Assembly (NCBI GenBank): GCA_022712335.1
Contig: JALAGR010000176.1
Coordinates: 1 to 9,478 of the forward strand
DNA: 9,478 nt
Source: Pediococcus sp.
GTDB lineage: Bacteria; Bacillota; Bacilli; Lactobacillales; Lactobacillaceae
Direction: 5' to 3'
How positions within the stretch are numbered: the first letter of the stretch is position 1; every line of letters begins with the position of its first letter. This document shows, piece by piece, positions 1 through 6,718 of this stretch. A program made the translations under genes and the position numbers. The notes under the pieces were generated by a model, which was not told the DNA's origin, did no database searches, and was given only the letters and a program-made list of their open reading frames with translations.

Positions 1-77
1 GCTATAAAATGTCCATACTCATGAACAACAACTAAAATTAGAAATACAACAATAAAGGTAATAATCGTAGTTATCAT
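1..77 (-). CDS. rseP: RseP/RasP-type site-2 zinc metalloprotease, N-terminal fragment
   Basis: Only the first 25 codons lie in the window; the rest runs off the left edge. The translation is a hydrophobic first membrane segment followed by HEYGH at residues 19-23, the HExxH zinc-binding and catalytic motif found at the start of membrane-embedded M50 (site-2) proteases. In this family the enzyme cuts within membranes, releasing anti-sigma factors or clearing signal-peptide remnants. The ATG is preceded by AGGAG seven bases upstream. It lies 23 bases after the cdsA stop, so it is probably co-transcribed with uppS and cdsA, the usual arrangement in Firmicutes. Identification rests on the motif, its position near the N-terminus and the neighbours; the PDZ domain and the second metal-binding motif cannot be seen. 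Confidence 0.88.
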   Translation of the reverse strand, partial: MITTIITFIVVFLILVVVHEYGHFI

Positions 78-100
78 AAATAACTCCTAACCGGCAAATT

Positions 101-886
101 TTATAGTAATCCTAGTAAATATGCCATTGGCAATACTAATAATAGACTGTCGAAACGATCAAGAATTCCACCATGTCCTGGCAAAATACGACCTGAATCT
201 TTAACACCATAGTAGCGTTTGAGTGAAGATTCAACTAAGTCACCCAACTGACCGGCAATTGAAAGAAAGAGCGTCATCAAGATGGTTGCTAGAATTCCGT
301 AATGGATCAATCCAGTCACTGAGAAAATCATCCCAACAATTACAGCTACAACCGTTCCCCCGATTGAACCCTCCCAGGTTTTGTTTGGGCTAATTTGAGG
401 AGCAAGCTTGGTCTTTCCGATTTTACGTCCTACCAAGTAGGCTCCGCTATCCGTACTCCAAACGGTTAAAAGTAAGTACATTAACATGCCCAGCCCTACA
501 GCACGAGCTTGAACAAACATGCTAAAACCAAAACCGATATAAAGCATTGTTAATGTTAGTACTCCGGCATCGTCAAAATTAAAACGATTTTTACTAAAAA
601 CCACACGCACCATCAATGCAATCGCAAAAATTAAAGAAACAAATGGCGTATTAATTTGACTTGGTAAGTCATGCATCCATGTTTTGGGGGCCACTAAAAA
701 CAACGTCCCCAAAATACTAATAATCGCTTCAGGAGTGATTAACAGAATTCGTTTCATGATTAATACTTCGCTCATTGCAACACCTGCTAATACAAGTGCT
801 GCAATCTCAATTAAAGTTCCTCCAAGAAAAACAATTGGAATGAAAATTATTAACGCCACTACGGCAGTAATTACTCTTTGTTTCAA
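101..886 (-). CDS. cdsA: Phosphatidate cytidylyltransferase (CDP-diacylglycerol synthase)
   Basis: This integral membrane enzyme makes CDP-diacylglycerol from phosphatidic acid and CTP, the branch point for phosphatidylglycerol and cardiolipin. From the chosen start it has 261 residues, a normal family length, with multiple hydrophobic segments throughout. SPNKTWEG lies near residues 166-173. The C-terminal CdsA signature spans about 220-246, with the pattern SSLKR, then VKDSG, then LPGHGGILDRFD. I chose the TTG at 884-886 because GTGAGG sits eight bases upstream of it and the protein then starts as KQRVITAVV. A longer reading from an ATG at 916 would overlap uppS by 20 bases and add an uncharacteristic MVQLKSEELI prefix. 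It starts 10 bases after the uppS stop, its Shine-Dalgarno overlapping that TGA, which suggests translational coupling. Confidence 0.95.
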   Translation of the reverse strand: MKQRVITAVVALIIFIPIVFLGGTLIEIAALVLAGVAMSEVLIMKRILLITPEAIISILGTLFLVAPKTWMHDLPSQINTPFVSLIFAIALMVRVVFSKNRFNFDDAGVLTLTMLYIGFGFSMFVQARAVGLGMLMYLLLTVWSTDSGAYLVGRKIGKTKLAPQISPNKTWEGSIGGTVVAVIVGMIFSVTGLIHYGILATILMTLFLSIAGQLGDLVESSLKRYYGVKDSGRILPGHGGILDRFDSLLLVLPMAYLLGLL

Positions 887-896
887 AATTAATTCC

Positions 897-1646
897 TCAC
901 TTTTTAATTGCACCAAAACGACGATCGCGTTTTTGGTACTCTTTTATCATTTCAATAAAAACTTCTTCGTTAAAATCAGGCCAAAGCACATCTGTAAATA
1001 CCAACTCACTATAAGCAATTTGCCAAAGAAGGAAGTTTGAAATACGTTCTTCTCCACTTGTGCGAATTAATACATCTGGGTTGGACAATTCACCTAGGAA
1101 GCTTGTTTGAAGGTGACTTTCGATAACTTGTTCGTCAATCTCATCAACGTTCAGTTGCTTTTCACTTACTGCTTGAGTAACTGATTGAACCATCTTAGTG
1201 ATTTCATCGCGACTTCCATAGTTAAGAGCGAAATTTAGAATCATCTTTGTTCCTTGTGCTGTATCGTCAATCGCCTTACGTACGGCATCTTGCGTCGATT
1301 GGGGTAACCCATCAATATTACCAGTAACTTTGACTTGAATTCCCTCTTCAATTAATTCTGGCACAAATTTGTTAAAAAATGTGATTGGTAACTTCATTAA
1401 GAATGAAACTTCATCTTGCGGACGCTTCCAATTTTCGGTTGAAAAAGCGTATAAAGTTAAAACTTTTACTCCCAGCTTGCTAGCGCTTTTAGTAATGGTT
1501 TTAACAACTTCCATTCCCCGCTTATGTCCAGCAACCCGAGGCATAAATTTCTTTTGTGCCCAACGTCCATTACCGTCCATAATAATAGCTACGTGATTAG
1601 GAATGTTTTCATTTAATTCTGTTTCAAGTTTTTGATTCATTTTCAT
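897..1646 (-). CDS. uppS: Isoprenyl transferase, undecaprenyl diphosphate synthase type
   Basis: This cytosolic cis-prenyltransferase adds isopentenyl-PP units to farnesyl-PP to make the C55 lipid carrier of peptidoglycan and wall polymers. Visible motifs are IIMDGNGRWA at 21-30 with the catalytic Asp24, GHKRG at 40-44, AFSTENWKRP at 67-76, NYGSRDEI at 142-149, and the block RTSGEERISNFLLWQ at 195-209 followed by YSELVFTDVLWPDF. The 249-residue length is typical. I use the ATG at 1644-1646, seven bases after GGAGG. A TTG immediately upstream at 1647-1649 is possible but only four bases from that site. It is the first gene of the uppS-cdsA-rseP unit. A 296-base gap with a strong frr terminator separates it from frr, so it needs its own promoter. 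Confidence 0.97.
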   Translation of the reverse strand: MKMNQKLETELNENIPNHVAIIMDGNGRWAQKKFMPRVAGHKRGMEVVKTITKSASKLGVKVLTLYAFSTENWKRPQDEVSFLMKLPITFFNKFVPELIEEGIQVKVTGNIDGLPQSTQDAVRKAIDDTAQGTKMILNFALNYGSRDEITKMVQSVTQAVSEKQLNVDEIDEQVIESHLQTSFLGELSNPDVLIRTSGEERISNFLLWQIAYSELVFTDVLWPDFNEEVFIEMIKEYQKRDRRFGAIKK

Positions 1647-1673
1647 CAAAAAACCTCCAAGTTAATGGTTATT

Positions 1674-1682
1674 ATTTTACCA
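1674..1682 (-). promoter_or_regulatory. Candidate extended -10 promoter element, proximal to uppS
   Basis: Read on the minus strand this is TGGTAAAAT, an extended -10 (TGnTAAAAT). No good -35 is found 16-18 bases upstream. It would give a very short leader before GGAGG. The region is AT-rich, so a chance match is possible; a second candidate lies at 1794-1802. Confidence 0.4.
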
Positions 1683-1793
1683 AAAAAAGGCTATAAAATC
1701 ATGAATCCATTCAAATAAACGATGATTAAGTTTTTAAGCTACTTATTTCGGATTCAAATTACCTTTAAAATCCAGTTAATACACGCATTTTTA

Positions 1794-1802
1794 ATTGTAC
1801 CA
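1794..1802 (-). promoter_or_regulatory. Candidate extended -10 promoter element, distal to uppS
   Basis: On the minus strand this reads TGGTACAAT, an extended -10 with a TG motif and TACAAT. No convincing -35 precedes it. If used, uppS mRNA would carry a leader of about 140 nt containing the inverted repeat at 1702-1756. The rest of the 1650-1880 gap holds no ORF, tRNA or riboswitch that I recognise. Confidence 0.35.
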
Positions 1803-1880
1803 TACTGCTTCGAAATCGTTTTTATATCAGCTTAAATCATTATTTCAAACTAAATTTCCTACGCCTAATCAACAACCATC

Positions 1881-1927
1881 AAAATACCCCAAAAGTTGAG
1901 TTTCTACTGCAACCTTTGGGGTATTTT
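1881..1927 (-). terminator. Intrinsic terminator of pyrH-frr
   Basis: Two 18-base arms (1881-1898 and 1910-1927) enclose an 11-base loop. The only imperfection, positions 1894/1914, is an A-C mismatch on the plus strand but a G-U wobble in minus-strand RNA, so the stem is continuous only in the frr direction. A CCCC/GGGG core is followed by TATTTT on the minus strand. It begins 15 bases after the frr stop codon. This splits pyrH-frr from uppS. Confidence 0.85.
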
Positions 1928-1942
1928 GTATTTCACTTAATG

Positions 1943-2503
1943 TTAACCTTCAAGAACTTCTTTTTCTTTGTTAGCTACAATTTCGTCTACGACTTTAATT
2001 GCTTTGTCAGTACTGTCTTGGGTTTGCTTTTCTAAATCATGAAATTCGTCATCATTGTAATCGCCATTTTTGTTACCTTTTTTCAAAGTATCCATAGCAT
2101 CACGACGAATATTACGAACAGCAACTTTAGCTTTTTCACCTTCAGCTTTAACACTCTTAGCTAAATCCTTACGTGTTTCTTCTGTAAGTTGAGGAATCAC
2201 TAAACGAATAGCAGAACCATCATTAGCGGGGTTAATCCCAAGGTCTGACATTAAAATTGCTTGTTCAATATCATTTAAAACAGTCTTATCGTAAGGTGTT
2301 ACCAACAATACACGAGGTTCTGGAATACTGATTGAGGCCATTTGATTAAGAGGAGTTGGAGCTCCGTAATAATCAACTGAAACCTTATCAAGCAATGAGG
2401 CATTTGCACGTCCAGCACGAATTGAACCTAAATCACGTTCTAAAACTTGTTGGGCCTTTTGCATTTTGTCTTCAGCTTTTTGAATTACTTCGTTACTTGC
2501 CAT
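1943..2503 (-). CDS. frr: Ribosome recycling factor
   Basis: With EF-G, this cytosolic protein splits post-termination ribosomes from mRNA and tRNA. The 186-residue length is the family norm of about 185. The long-helix domain I is recognisable from [18 protein letters not shown] near residues 22-39. [16 protein letters not shown] follows around 49-64 in domain II. The C-terminal helix carries [10 protein letters not shown] at 129-138. The ATG shares one base with the pyrH stop (TAATG). Its AGGAGG site lies inside the last pyrH codons, those for Gly-Gly-Glu, implying translational coupling. A strong terminator lies just downstream. Confidence 0.98.
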   Translation of the reverse strand: MASNEVIQKAEDKMQKAQQVLERDLGSIRAGRANASLLDKVSVDYYGAPTPLNQMASISIPEPRVLLVTPYDKTVLNDIEQAILMSDLGINPANDGSAIRLVIPQLTEETRKDLAKSVKAEGEKAKVAVRNIRRDAMDTLKKGNKNGDYNDDEFHDLEKQTQDSTDKAIKVVDEIVANKEKEVLEG

Positions 2504-3228
2504 TATTCTCCTCCTTTAACTGTTGTTCCAATATTTTCACCAGCAACAACTTTTTTGATGTTACCAGGTTGATTCAAGTTGAAAACAACCAATGGGATAT
2601 TGTTTTCCATAGAAAGCGAACTTGCAGTAGTATCCATTACGTTAAGTCCTTTATCAATAATATCCATGTGTGTTAATTCATCAAACTTAACTGCTTCTGG
2701 ATCCACATTAGGATCTGCAGAGTAGATTCCATCAACACCATTTTTAGCCATCAAGATTGCCTCTGCACCGATTTCAGCAGCTCTAAGTGCCGACGTTGTA
2801 TCAGTTGAGAAGTATGGGCTACCTGTACCTGCAGCAAAAATCACTACGCGATTCTTTTCAAGATGACGAACTGCCTTACGACGAATGTAAGGTTCAGCAA
2901 TTTGGCGCATTTCGATGGAAGTTTGAACACGTGTAGGTACTCCTAGTGATTCTAAACTATCTTGAAGTGCTAGAGCATTCATAACTGTTCCTAGCATTCC
3001 AATATAATCAGCTTGAACACGTTCCATGCCAAGTTGTTCACCAGTTTCTCCACGCCACATGTTACCACCACCAACAACGATGGCAATTTGTACTCCTAGG
3101 TCATGCACGTCACGAAGTTCTTCAGCAACCTTTTGAATTACTGGTGGATTGATACCTGTTCCTTTATCTCCAGCAAGTGCTTCACCACTCAGCTTCATTA
3201 TTACTCGCTTATATTTAACCTCAGACAT
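2503..3228 (-). CDS. pyrH: UMP kinase (uridylate kinase)
   Basis: This amino-acid-kinase-fold enzyme phosphorylates UMP to UDP with ATP, feeding all pyrimidine nucleotide and UDP-sugar pools; bacterial forms are hexameric and UTP-inhibited. Motifs seen are KLSGE at 12-16, VVGGGN at 51-56, ADYIGM at 73-78, [13 protein letters not shown] at 132-144, [13 protein letters not shown] at 161-173 and MDTTA at 198-202. At 241 residues it is full length. The ATG is seven bases after AGGAGG. It heads a two-gene unit with frr, with a terminator for the preceding tsf unit and a candidate extended -10 promoter upstream. Confidence 0.98.
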   Translation of the reverse strand: MSEVKYKRVIMKLSGEALAGDKGTGINPPVIQKVAEELRDVHDLGVQIAIVVGGGNMWRGETGEQLGMERVQADYIGMLGTVMNALALQDSLESLGVPTRVQTSIEMRQIAEPYIRRKAVRHLEKNRVVIFAAGTGSPYFSTDTTSALRAAEIGAEAILMAKNGVDGIYSADPNVDPEAVKFDELTHMDIIDKGLNVMDTTASSLSMENNIPLVVFNLNQPGNIKKVVAGENIGTTVKGGE

Positions 3229-3261
3229 ATTACGGCCTCCTATGTTTAATTTCCTTCATTA

Positions 3262-3270
3262 ATTCTATCA
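3262..3270 (-). promoter_or_regulatory. Candidate promoter (extended -10) of pyrH-frr
   Basis: The minus strand reads TGATAGAAT, an extended -10 (TGnTAGAAT), about 35 bases before the pyrH start and just downstream of the tsf terminator. No strong -35 is evident at 16-18 base spacing. Its position between a terminator and the next gene supports it more than its sequence does. Confidence 0.5.
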
Positions 3271-3314
3271 TAAAAATGCACCGAACCACACCGTTATTCC
3301 ACGTGGACTCCTGC

Positions 3315-3360
3315 AAAAAAGCGAATTAATTGAGCTATACTCACATTAATTCGCTTTTTT
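3315..3360 (-). terminator. Intrinsic terminator of rpsB-tsf
   Basis: Arms 3315-3330 and 3345-3360 are perfect 16-base complements, and 3331-3334 with 3340-3343 add four more pairs after one bulged base, leaving a five-base loop. On the minus strand the stem closes GCGAATTAAT and runs into six T residues. It lies 26 bases past the tsf stop, and its A/T flanks would also allow function on the plus strand. Confidence 0.9.
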
Positions 3361-3385
3361 AATATCTAAAAAAATGAGGGTCGTT

Positions 3386-4264
3386 TTATTGTCCCATTTC
3401 CTTACGAACTTCTTCAGCAAAGTCAACAGTTTGTTTTTCGATACCTTCACCAACTTCAAAACGGATGAATGATTTAACTTTTCCACCCTTAGAAGCAACG
3501 TACTTAGCAACTGTTTGATCTGGATCCTTAACGAATTCTTGATCATCCAAGCTAATTTCAGCCAAGAACTTGTTCAAACGACCAGTAACCATCTTTTCGA
3601 TGATGTTAGCTGGTTTGCCTTCGCCTTCAGCTTCTTTGCTGAGTACTTCACGTTCGTGATCTAATACATCAGCAGGAACTTGGTCACGGTTTACATATTT
3701 AGGATTGATAGCAGCAACGTGCATAGCAACGTCTTTAGCTGTTTCTTCGTCAGCACCTTCAAGTAATACAAGTGCAGCAATCTTACCACCCATGTGGAGG
3801 TATGAACCGAAATGTTCATTTTCACTCTTTTCTAAAGTAGCGAAACGACGAAGAGAAATCTTTTCACCGATAACTTGAGTTGCTTCGATGATATCATCAT
3901 TCAAAGTACCCTTTGGTGATTTCAATGCAAGAGCAGCATCAACGTCAGCTGGCTTTTCAAGTGCAACTTGTGATGCGATTTCTTTAACTAAGTCAACGAA
4001 ACGATCGTTTGATGCAACGAAGTCAGTTTCTGAGTTAACTTCAACGATTGCAGCAGTATTGTCATGCATTTCAACATCTGCAAGACCTTCAGCAGCAACA
4101 CGGTCACTCTTCTTAGCAGCCTTTGCCATTCCTTTTTCACGAAGGAAATCGATTGCCTTGTCCATGTCACCTTCTGTAGCAACAAGTGCTTTTTTAGCGT
4201 CCATCATACCGACACCGATTTTATCGCGTAGTTCTTTTACTAATTTAGCTGAAATACTTGCCAT
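3386..4264 (-). CDS. tsf: Translation elongation factor Ts
   Basis: EF-Ts is the nucleotide exchange factor that recharges EF-Tu with GTP. The 292 residues are a normal length. An N-terminal UBA-like three-helix domain covers about 1-45 ([19 protein letters not shown]). The EF-Tu-contacting motif TDFV is at 80-83 within [19 protein letters not shown] lies at 132-140 and MHVAAINP at 181-188, both in the core dimerisation region. The ATG follows an AAGGGGG site, a slightly atypical Shine-Dalgarno. It follows rpsB by 115 bases containing a possible attenuator and is closed by a strong terminator, so rpsB-tsf forms a unit as in most bacteria. Confidence 0.98.
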   Translation of the reverse strand: MASISAKLVKELRDKIGVGMMDAKKALVATEGDMDKAIDFLREKGMAKAAKKSDRVAAEGLADVEMHDNTAAIVEVNSETDFVASNDRFVDLVKEIASQVALEKPADVDAALALKSPKGTLNDDIIEATQVIGEKISLRRFATLEKSENEHFGSYLHMGGKIAALVLLEGADEETAKDVAMHVAAINPKYVNRDQVPADVLDHEREVLSKEAEGEGKPANIIEKMVTGRLNKFLAEISLDDQEFVKDPDQTVAKYVASKGGKVKSFIRFEVGEGIEKQTVDFAEEVRKEMGQ

Positions 4265-4316
4265 TTTTATGGCCCCCTTAGCTTTTTATATTACTAATAC
4301 CAATTTGTGATTCCGT

Positions 4317-4362
4317 AAAAAAAGGCCGCGCGTAATCTCAGGCCTAAAAGGTCTCAAATCAC
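4317..4362 (-). promoter_or_regulatory. Possible attenuator between rpsB and tsf
   Basis: On the minus strand, AGGCC (4341-4345) can pair with GGCCT (4323-4327) followed by seven T residues: a short terminator-like hairpin with a 13-base loop. The first arm can instead pair upstream. Segment 4350-4362 matches 4332-4344 as a 13-position stem with two G-U wobbles and two mismatches and a five-base loop. The two folds cannot form together. A leaky terminator between rpsB and tsf would set the S2 to EF-Ts ratio. The terminator stem is only five pairs, so this is tentative. Confidence 0.4.
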
Positions 4363-4379
4363 GACAGCCTAAGTGATAA

Positions 4380-5162
4380 TTATTCTTCGTTGCTTCCTTC
4401 TTCAACAGACTTCTTCAAGTCTTCAAGAGAGTCCTTGCTTACACCTTCAACGACTTCTTGTGAAGCTTCTTCTTCGTCTTCACCTTGGCGACCTTCGATA
4501 ACAGCGTCAGCCATCTTAGCAGTGATTAAACGAACGGCACGAATAGCATCATCATTTGATGGGATAATAACATCAACTTGATCTGGATCAGAGTTTGTGT
4601 CGACCATAGCTACAACAGGAATATTCAATTTTTGAGCTTCCTTGATAGCAATTTGTTCCTTACGAGGGTCAACAACAAACAATACATCTGGAGTATGAGG
4701 CATATCTTCGATACCACCCAAGAACTTATTAAGTTTGTCCTTTTGTTTGTTCAAAAGAGCAACTTCTTTCTTAGGTAAACGATCGAATGTACCGTCTTCT
4801 TCCATAGCTTTCAAATCTTTCAAACGCTTGATACGTTTTTGGATTGTGTTCCAGTTTGTAAGAGTTCCACCTAACCAACGGTGGTTAACAAAGTATTGAC
4901 CAGCACGTTTTGCTTCTTCTTCGATAGCAGTTTGTGCTTGCTTCTTTGTACCAACAAAAAGAACAACACCATCGTTTGCAGCAACATCTTTAACAAAGTT
5001 GTATGCATTATCAATTAATTTAACAGTTTTTTGTAAATCAATGATGTAAATACCATTACGTTCTGTAAAGATAAATGGCTTCATCTTTGGGTTCCAGCGA
5101 CGTGTTTGGTGTCCAAAATGTACACCGGCTTCAAGCAATTGTTTCATAGAAATAACAGACAT
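4380..5162 (-). CDS. rpsB: 30S ribosomal protein S2
   Basis: S2 joins the small subunit late, binding at the back of the 30S head-body junction. The 260 residues include the N-terminal S2 signature [14 protein letters not shown] at 14-27, WLGGTLTNW at 96-104 and the second signature region [15 protein letters not shown] at 158-172. Residues from about 224 form an acidic tail rich in Glu and Asp, an extension I associate with lactobacillus S2. The ATG is eight bases after AGGAGG, and a second AGGAGGAAAA copy lies 13 bases further upstream. A strong promoter and a leader of about 100 nt precede it, and tsf follows. Confidence 0.98.
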   Translation of the reverse strand: MSVISMKQLLEAGVHFGHQTRRWNPKMKPFIFTERNGIYIIDLQKTVKLIDNAYNFVKDVAANDGVVLFVGTKKQAQTAIEEEAKRAGQYFVNHRWLGGTLTNWNTIQKRIKRLKDLKAMEEDGTFDRLPKKEVALLNKQKDKLNKFLGGIEDMPHTPDVLFVVDPRKEQIAIKEAQKLNIPVVAMVDTNSDPDQVDVIIPSNDDAIRAVRLITAKMADAVIEGRQGEDEEEASQEVVEGVSKDSLEDLKKSVEEGSNEE

Positions 5163-5270
5163 GTTATTTTCCTCCTAGTTTTTCCTCCTTGATTATCTAC
5201 GGTTTCGGGACTCAAACTGGTTGAGCACTCCGTCAACTTCCAATCAAGTGTGTTTTTGACCTACAGGCCG
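5163..5270 (-). promoter_or_regulatory. Structured 5' leader of rpsB, possible S2 autoregulatory element
   Basis: Between the promoter and rpsB lies about 100 nt with competing folds in minus-strand RNA. Hairpin B pairs 5221-5225 with 5211-5215 (CUCAA/UUGAG, five-base loop) and extends through CGGA/UCC(C)G with bulges. Hairpin A pairs 5233-5237 with 5220-5224 (GUUGA/UCAAC) and extends through 5241-5248 with 5211-5219. A third pairing, CUUGAUU (5242-5248) with AAUCAAG (5188-5194), reaches the first Shine-Dalgarno. Autoregulation by S2 is known in E. coli; here it is inference, and I do not recognise a named leader family. Confidence 0.4.
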
Positions 5271-5276
5271 AATATA

Positions 5277-5305
5277 ATTTTAACCCAAGTAAAGTTGCAT
5301 TTCAA
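5277..5305 (-). promoter_or_regulatory. Promoter of rpsB-tsf
   Basis: On the minus strand TTGAAA (5300-5305) and TAAAAT (5277-5282) are separated by exactly 17 bases, a good vegetative sigma-factor promoter. The predicted start is near 5270, giving a leader of about 107 nt. The -35 lies eight bases beyond the ldhD stop codon. Confidence 0.75.
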
Positions 5306-5313
5306 GCTAAATA

Positions 5314-6309
5314 TTAGTCAAACTTAACTTCATTTTCAGCAGTATTTTTTTCAATCAATGATTTATTGTTTTTAAGTGCAACTTGCACCATATTTTTGAC
5401 CGCTGGATGCGTATAGAATGCAGCATGTGGCGTAATCTTAACATTGCGTCTTGCAAATAAATCTTTAAATATCGGATCTTTGATTTCATCATTTTGATGA
5501 TCGACATCAAAAATACCCACTTCATTTTCATAAGTATCTAAAGCTGCGCCCGCTACTTTACCGCTATCAAGTGCTCTAAGCAACGCTTCTGTATCAATCA
5601 AACTACCACGCGCATAATTTAAAATAAATACTCCATCACGCATTTGAGCGAACGCTGCATCATTTAGCATATGGTAATTATCCTTTAAAGCAGGAACGTG
5701 CAACGTGATAACGTCGACTTTGCGATATAACTCTTCAAGAGTGTCAACGTACATCCCCTCTTTTTCAAGTTCGGGATTTCTAAATACATCATAGGCGATC
5801 ACTTTTGCGCCGAACCCTTTAAAAATATTAATGGCAGCACGTCCAATTCGACCAGTACCAACGACCCCAACGGTCATTTGATTAAGTTCCAAAGCAATGT
5901 CTGGTTCCCAACGGAAGTCTCCACGATCCATTTTTGCTTCAAATTCTGGAATCCGACGAATCAGCGCTAGCAATTGTGTAACTGCAAGCTCAGCAATTGC
6001 CATTGGAGAATAAGCCGGAACATTCGTAATTTTAATGTTGTTTCTTTTTAGTGCTTCAACTGGCACATTATCAACCCCAACGTTACGAAGTGAAAATGCA
6101 TGTATCCCAAATTCATTCATCTTGTCAAACAAATCTTCCGTGTAAGGTTTTTGTTGGTATGCAACAATCCCGTCATATCCCTTAGCTTGTGCAATCGTAT
6201 CAGAATCTAGCAATGCACTAACCGCCGTTACCTCAATCTTGTTTTGTTCGACCCATTCCTCTAAGTAAGGTTTTTCATCATCTCGGATGCCATAAGCAAT
6301 AATTTTCAT
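5314..6309 (-). CDS. ldhD: D-lactate dehydrogenase (D-2-hydroxyacid dehydrogenase family)
   Basis: This NAD-dependent cytosolic enzyme reduces pyruvate to D-lactate, regenerating NAD during fermentation. The 331 residues match lactobacillus D-LDH length. The NAD-binding Rossmann motif is GTGRIG at 151-156, with Asp174 at the end of the second strand, where NAD-preferring enzymes carry an acid. The catalytic set is visible: Arg234 in NYARGSL, Glu263 in YENEVG and His295 in TPHAAFY. SLRNVGVDN at 73-81 and YSPMAIAEL at 100-108 are substrate-domain and hinge signatures. The ATG is seven bases after AAAGGAGC. It lies between yazA and rpsB, a position I also recall for L. plantarum ldhD. No terminator is visible between it and the rpsB promoter. 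A related D-2-hydroxyisocaproate activity cannot be excluded. Confidence 0.93.
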   Translation of the reverse strand: MKIIAYGIRDDEKPYLEEWVEQNKIEVTAVSALLDSDTIAQAKGYDGIVAYQQKPYTEDLFDKMNEFGIHAFSLRNVGVDNVPVEALKRNNIKITNVPAYSPMAIAELAVTQLLALIRRIPEFEAKMDRGDFRWEPDIALELNQMTVGVVGTGRIGRAAINIFKGFGAKVIAYDVFRNPELEKEGMYVDTLEELYRKVDVITLHVPALKDNYHMLNDAAFAQMRDGVFILNYARGSLIDTEALLRALDSGKVAGAALDTYENEVGIFDVDHQNDEIKDPIFKDLFARRNVKITPHAAFYTHPAVKNMVQVALKNNKSLIEKNTAENEVKFD

Positions 6310-6354
6310 TAAAAATGCTCCTTTCCCAATTGGCTCAATTTTTTTGTTCTCAAT

Positions 6355-6392
6355 AATGTATCATGATTTGAATAATATTACAGTAATCATGA
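6355..6392 (-). promoter_or_regulatory. Inverted repeat and candidate promoter upstream of ldhD
   Basis: TCATGATT at 6361-6368 and AATCATGA at 6385-6392 form a perfect 8-base inverted repeat with a 16-base spacer. Nested in it is the 11-base palindrome ATTACAGTAAT (6377-6387). On the minus strand, TGATACATT (6355-6363) is an extended -10 lying against the repeat, so a protein bound to it would cover the -10/-35 spacer. The repeat could be an operator; no regulator is recognised from its sequence. It is not followed by a T-run, so it is not a terminator. Confidence 0.35.
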
Positions 6393-6427
6393 CGACAAAT
6401 TGAACATTAACCGTCTTCAATGTATCA

Positions 6428-6718
6428 CTAATAATCTAAACTTCGTATTGAAACGCCATTATTTTTAAGATATTTAATCTTATCACTTCGCGTGTGTTGC
6501 TTAAAATTAAATTCCGCCACCATGGCATCGTGTTGATTATCAAAGGATTCAAAATAAATTAGTTGGACCGGACGGCGTGCTTTAGTATATTTGGCACCCC
6601 TGCCCTTGTTATGCGTATCTACACGTTGAATTAGATTAACCGTGTAACCACCATATAAAGTATTATCCTTACATAGTAAAACATAAAAATAGAATCCTTT
6701 AGTTAGTGGAATTTCCAT
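6428..6718 (-). CDS. GIY-YIG domain protein, YazA/UPF0213 family
   Basis: This is a small single-domain GIY-YIG nuclease-fold protein of 96 residues, the usual size for the YazA family. The motif pair is FYVLLCKDNTLYGGYT, with Tyr12 and the YGGYT turn at 22-26. Arg32 is the conserved catalytic-type arginine, GRGAKYTKARRP lies at 39-50, and Glu69 in AEFNFK is the metal-binding-type acid. The residues needed for nuclease chemistry therefore look intact, but the cellular substrate of this family is not established. The ATG lies seven bases after AAGGAG. It overlaps the end of the upstream methyltransferase gene by 20 bases. The same pair, yabB-yazA, is adjacent in B. subtilis, so the two are very probably co-expressed. 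Confidence 0.9.
   Translation of the reverse strand: MEIPLTKGFYFYVLLCKDNTLYGGYTVNLIQRVDTHNKGRGAKYTKARRPVQLIYFESFDNQHDAMVAEFNFKQHTRSDKIKYLKNNGVSIRSLDY

Noticed and set aside
684..1040. 118-codon ORF on the plus strand over the cdsA/uppS junction
   Set aside because: It is antisense to two well-identified genes and has no ribosome binding site or family resemblance.
101..3228. A single long operon from pyrH to rseP
   Set aside because: The strong terminator at 1881-1927 and promoter candidates before uppS argue for separate units, although some read-through is possible.
3298..3307. 10-base palindrome TCCACGTGGA upstream of pyrH
   Set aside because: Perfect 10-base palindromes are expected several times by chance in a window of this size, and it matches no operator I know for pyrH.
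3888..4310. 140-codon plus-strand ORF opposite tsf
   Set aside because: It is an antisense shadow of EF-Ts coding sequence; its composition (Ser, Thr, Ala runs) reflects reverse reading of lysine- and glutamate-rich codons.
5300..6310. ldhD as a recently acquired insertion between yazA and rpsB
   Set aside because: Its base composition resembles its neighbours, there are no flanking repeats or mobile-element remnants, and the same neighbourhood is known in other lactobacilli.
6406..6420. cre-like sequence upstream of ldhD (minus strand TTGAAGACGGTTAAT)
   Set aside because: It has at least two mismatches at constrained positions of the CcpA consensus and lies about 100 bases upstream of the gene, so it is too weak to annotate.
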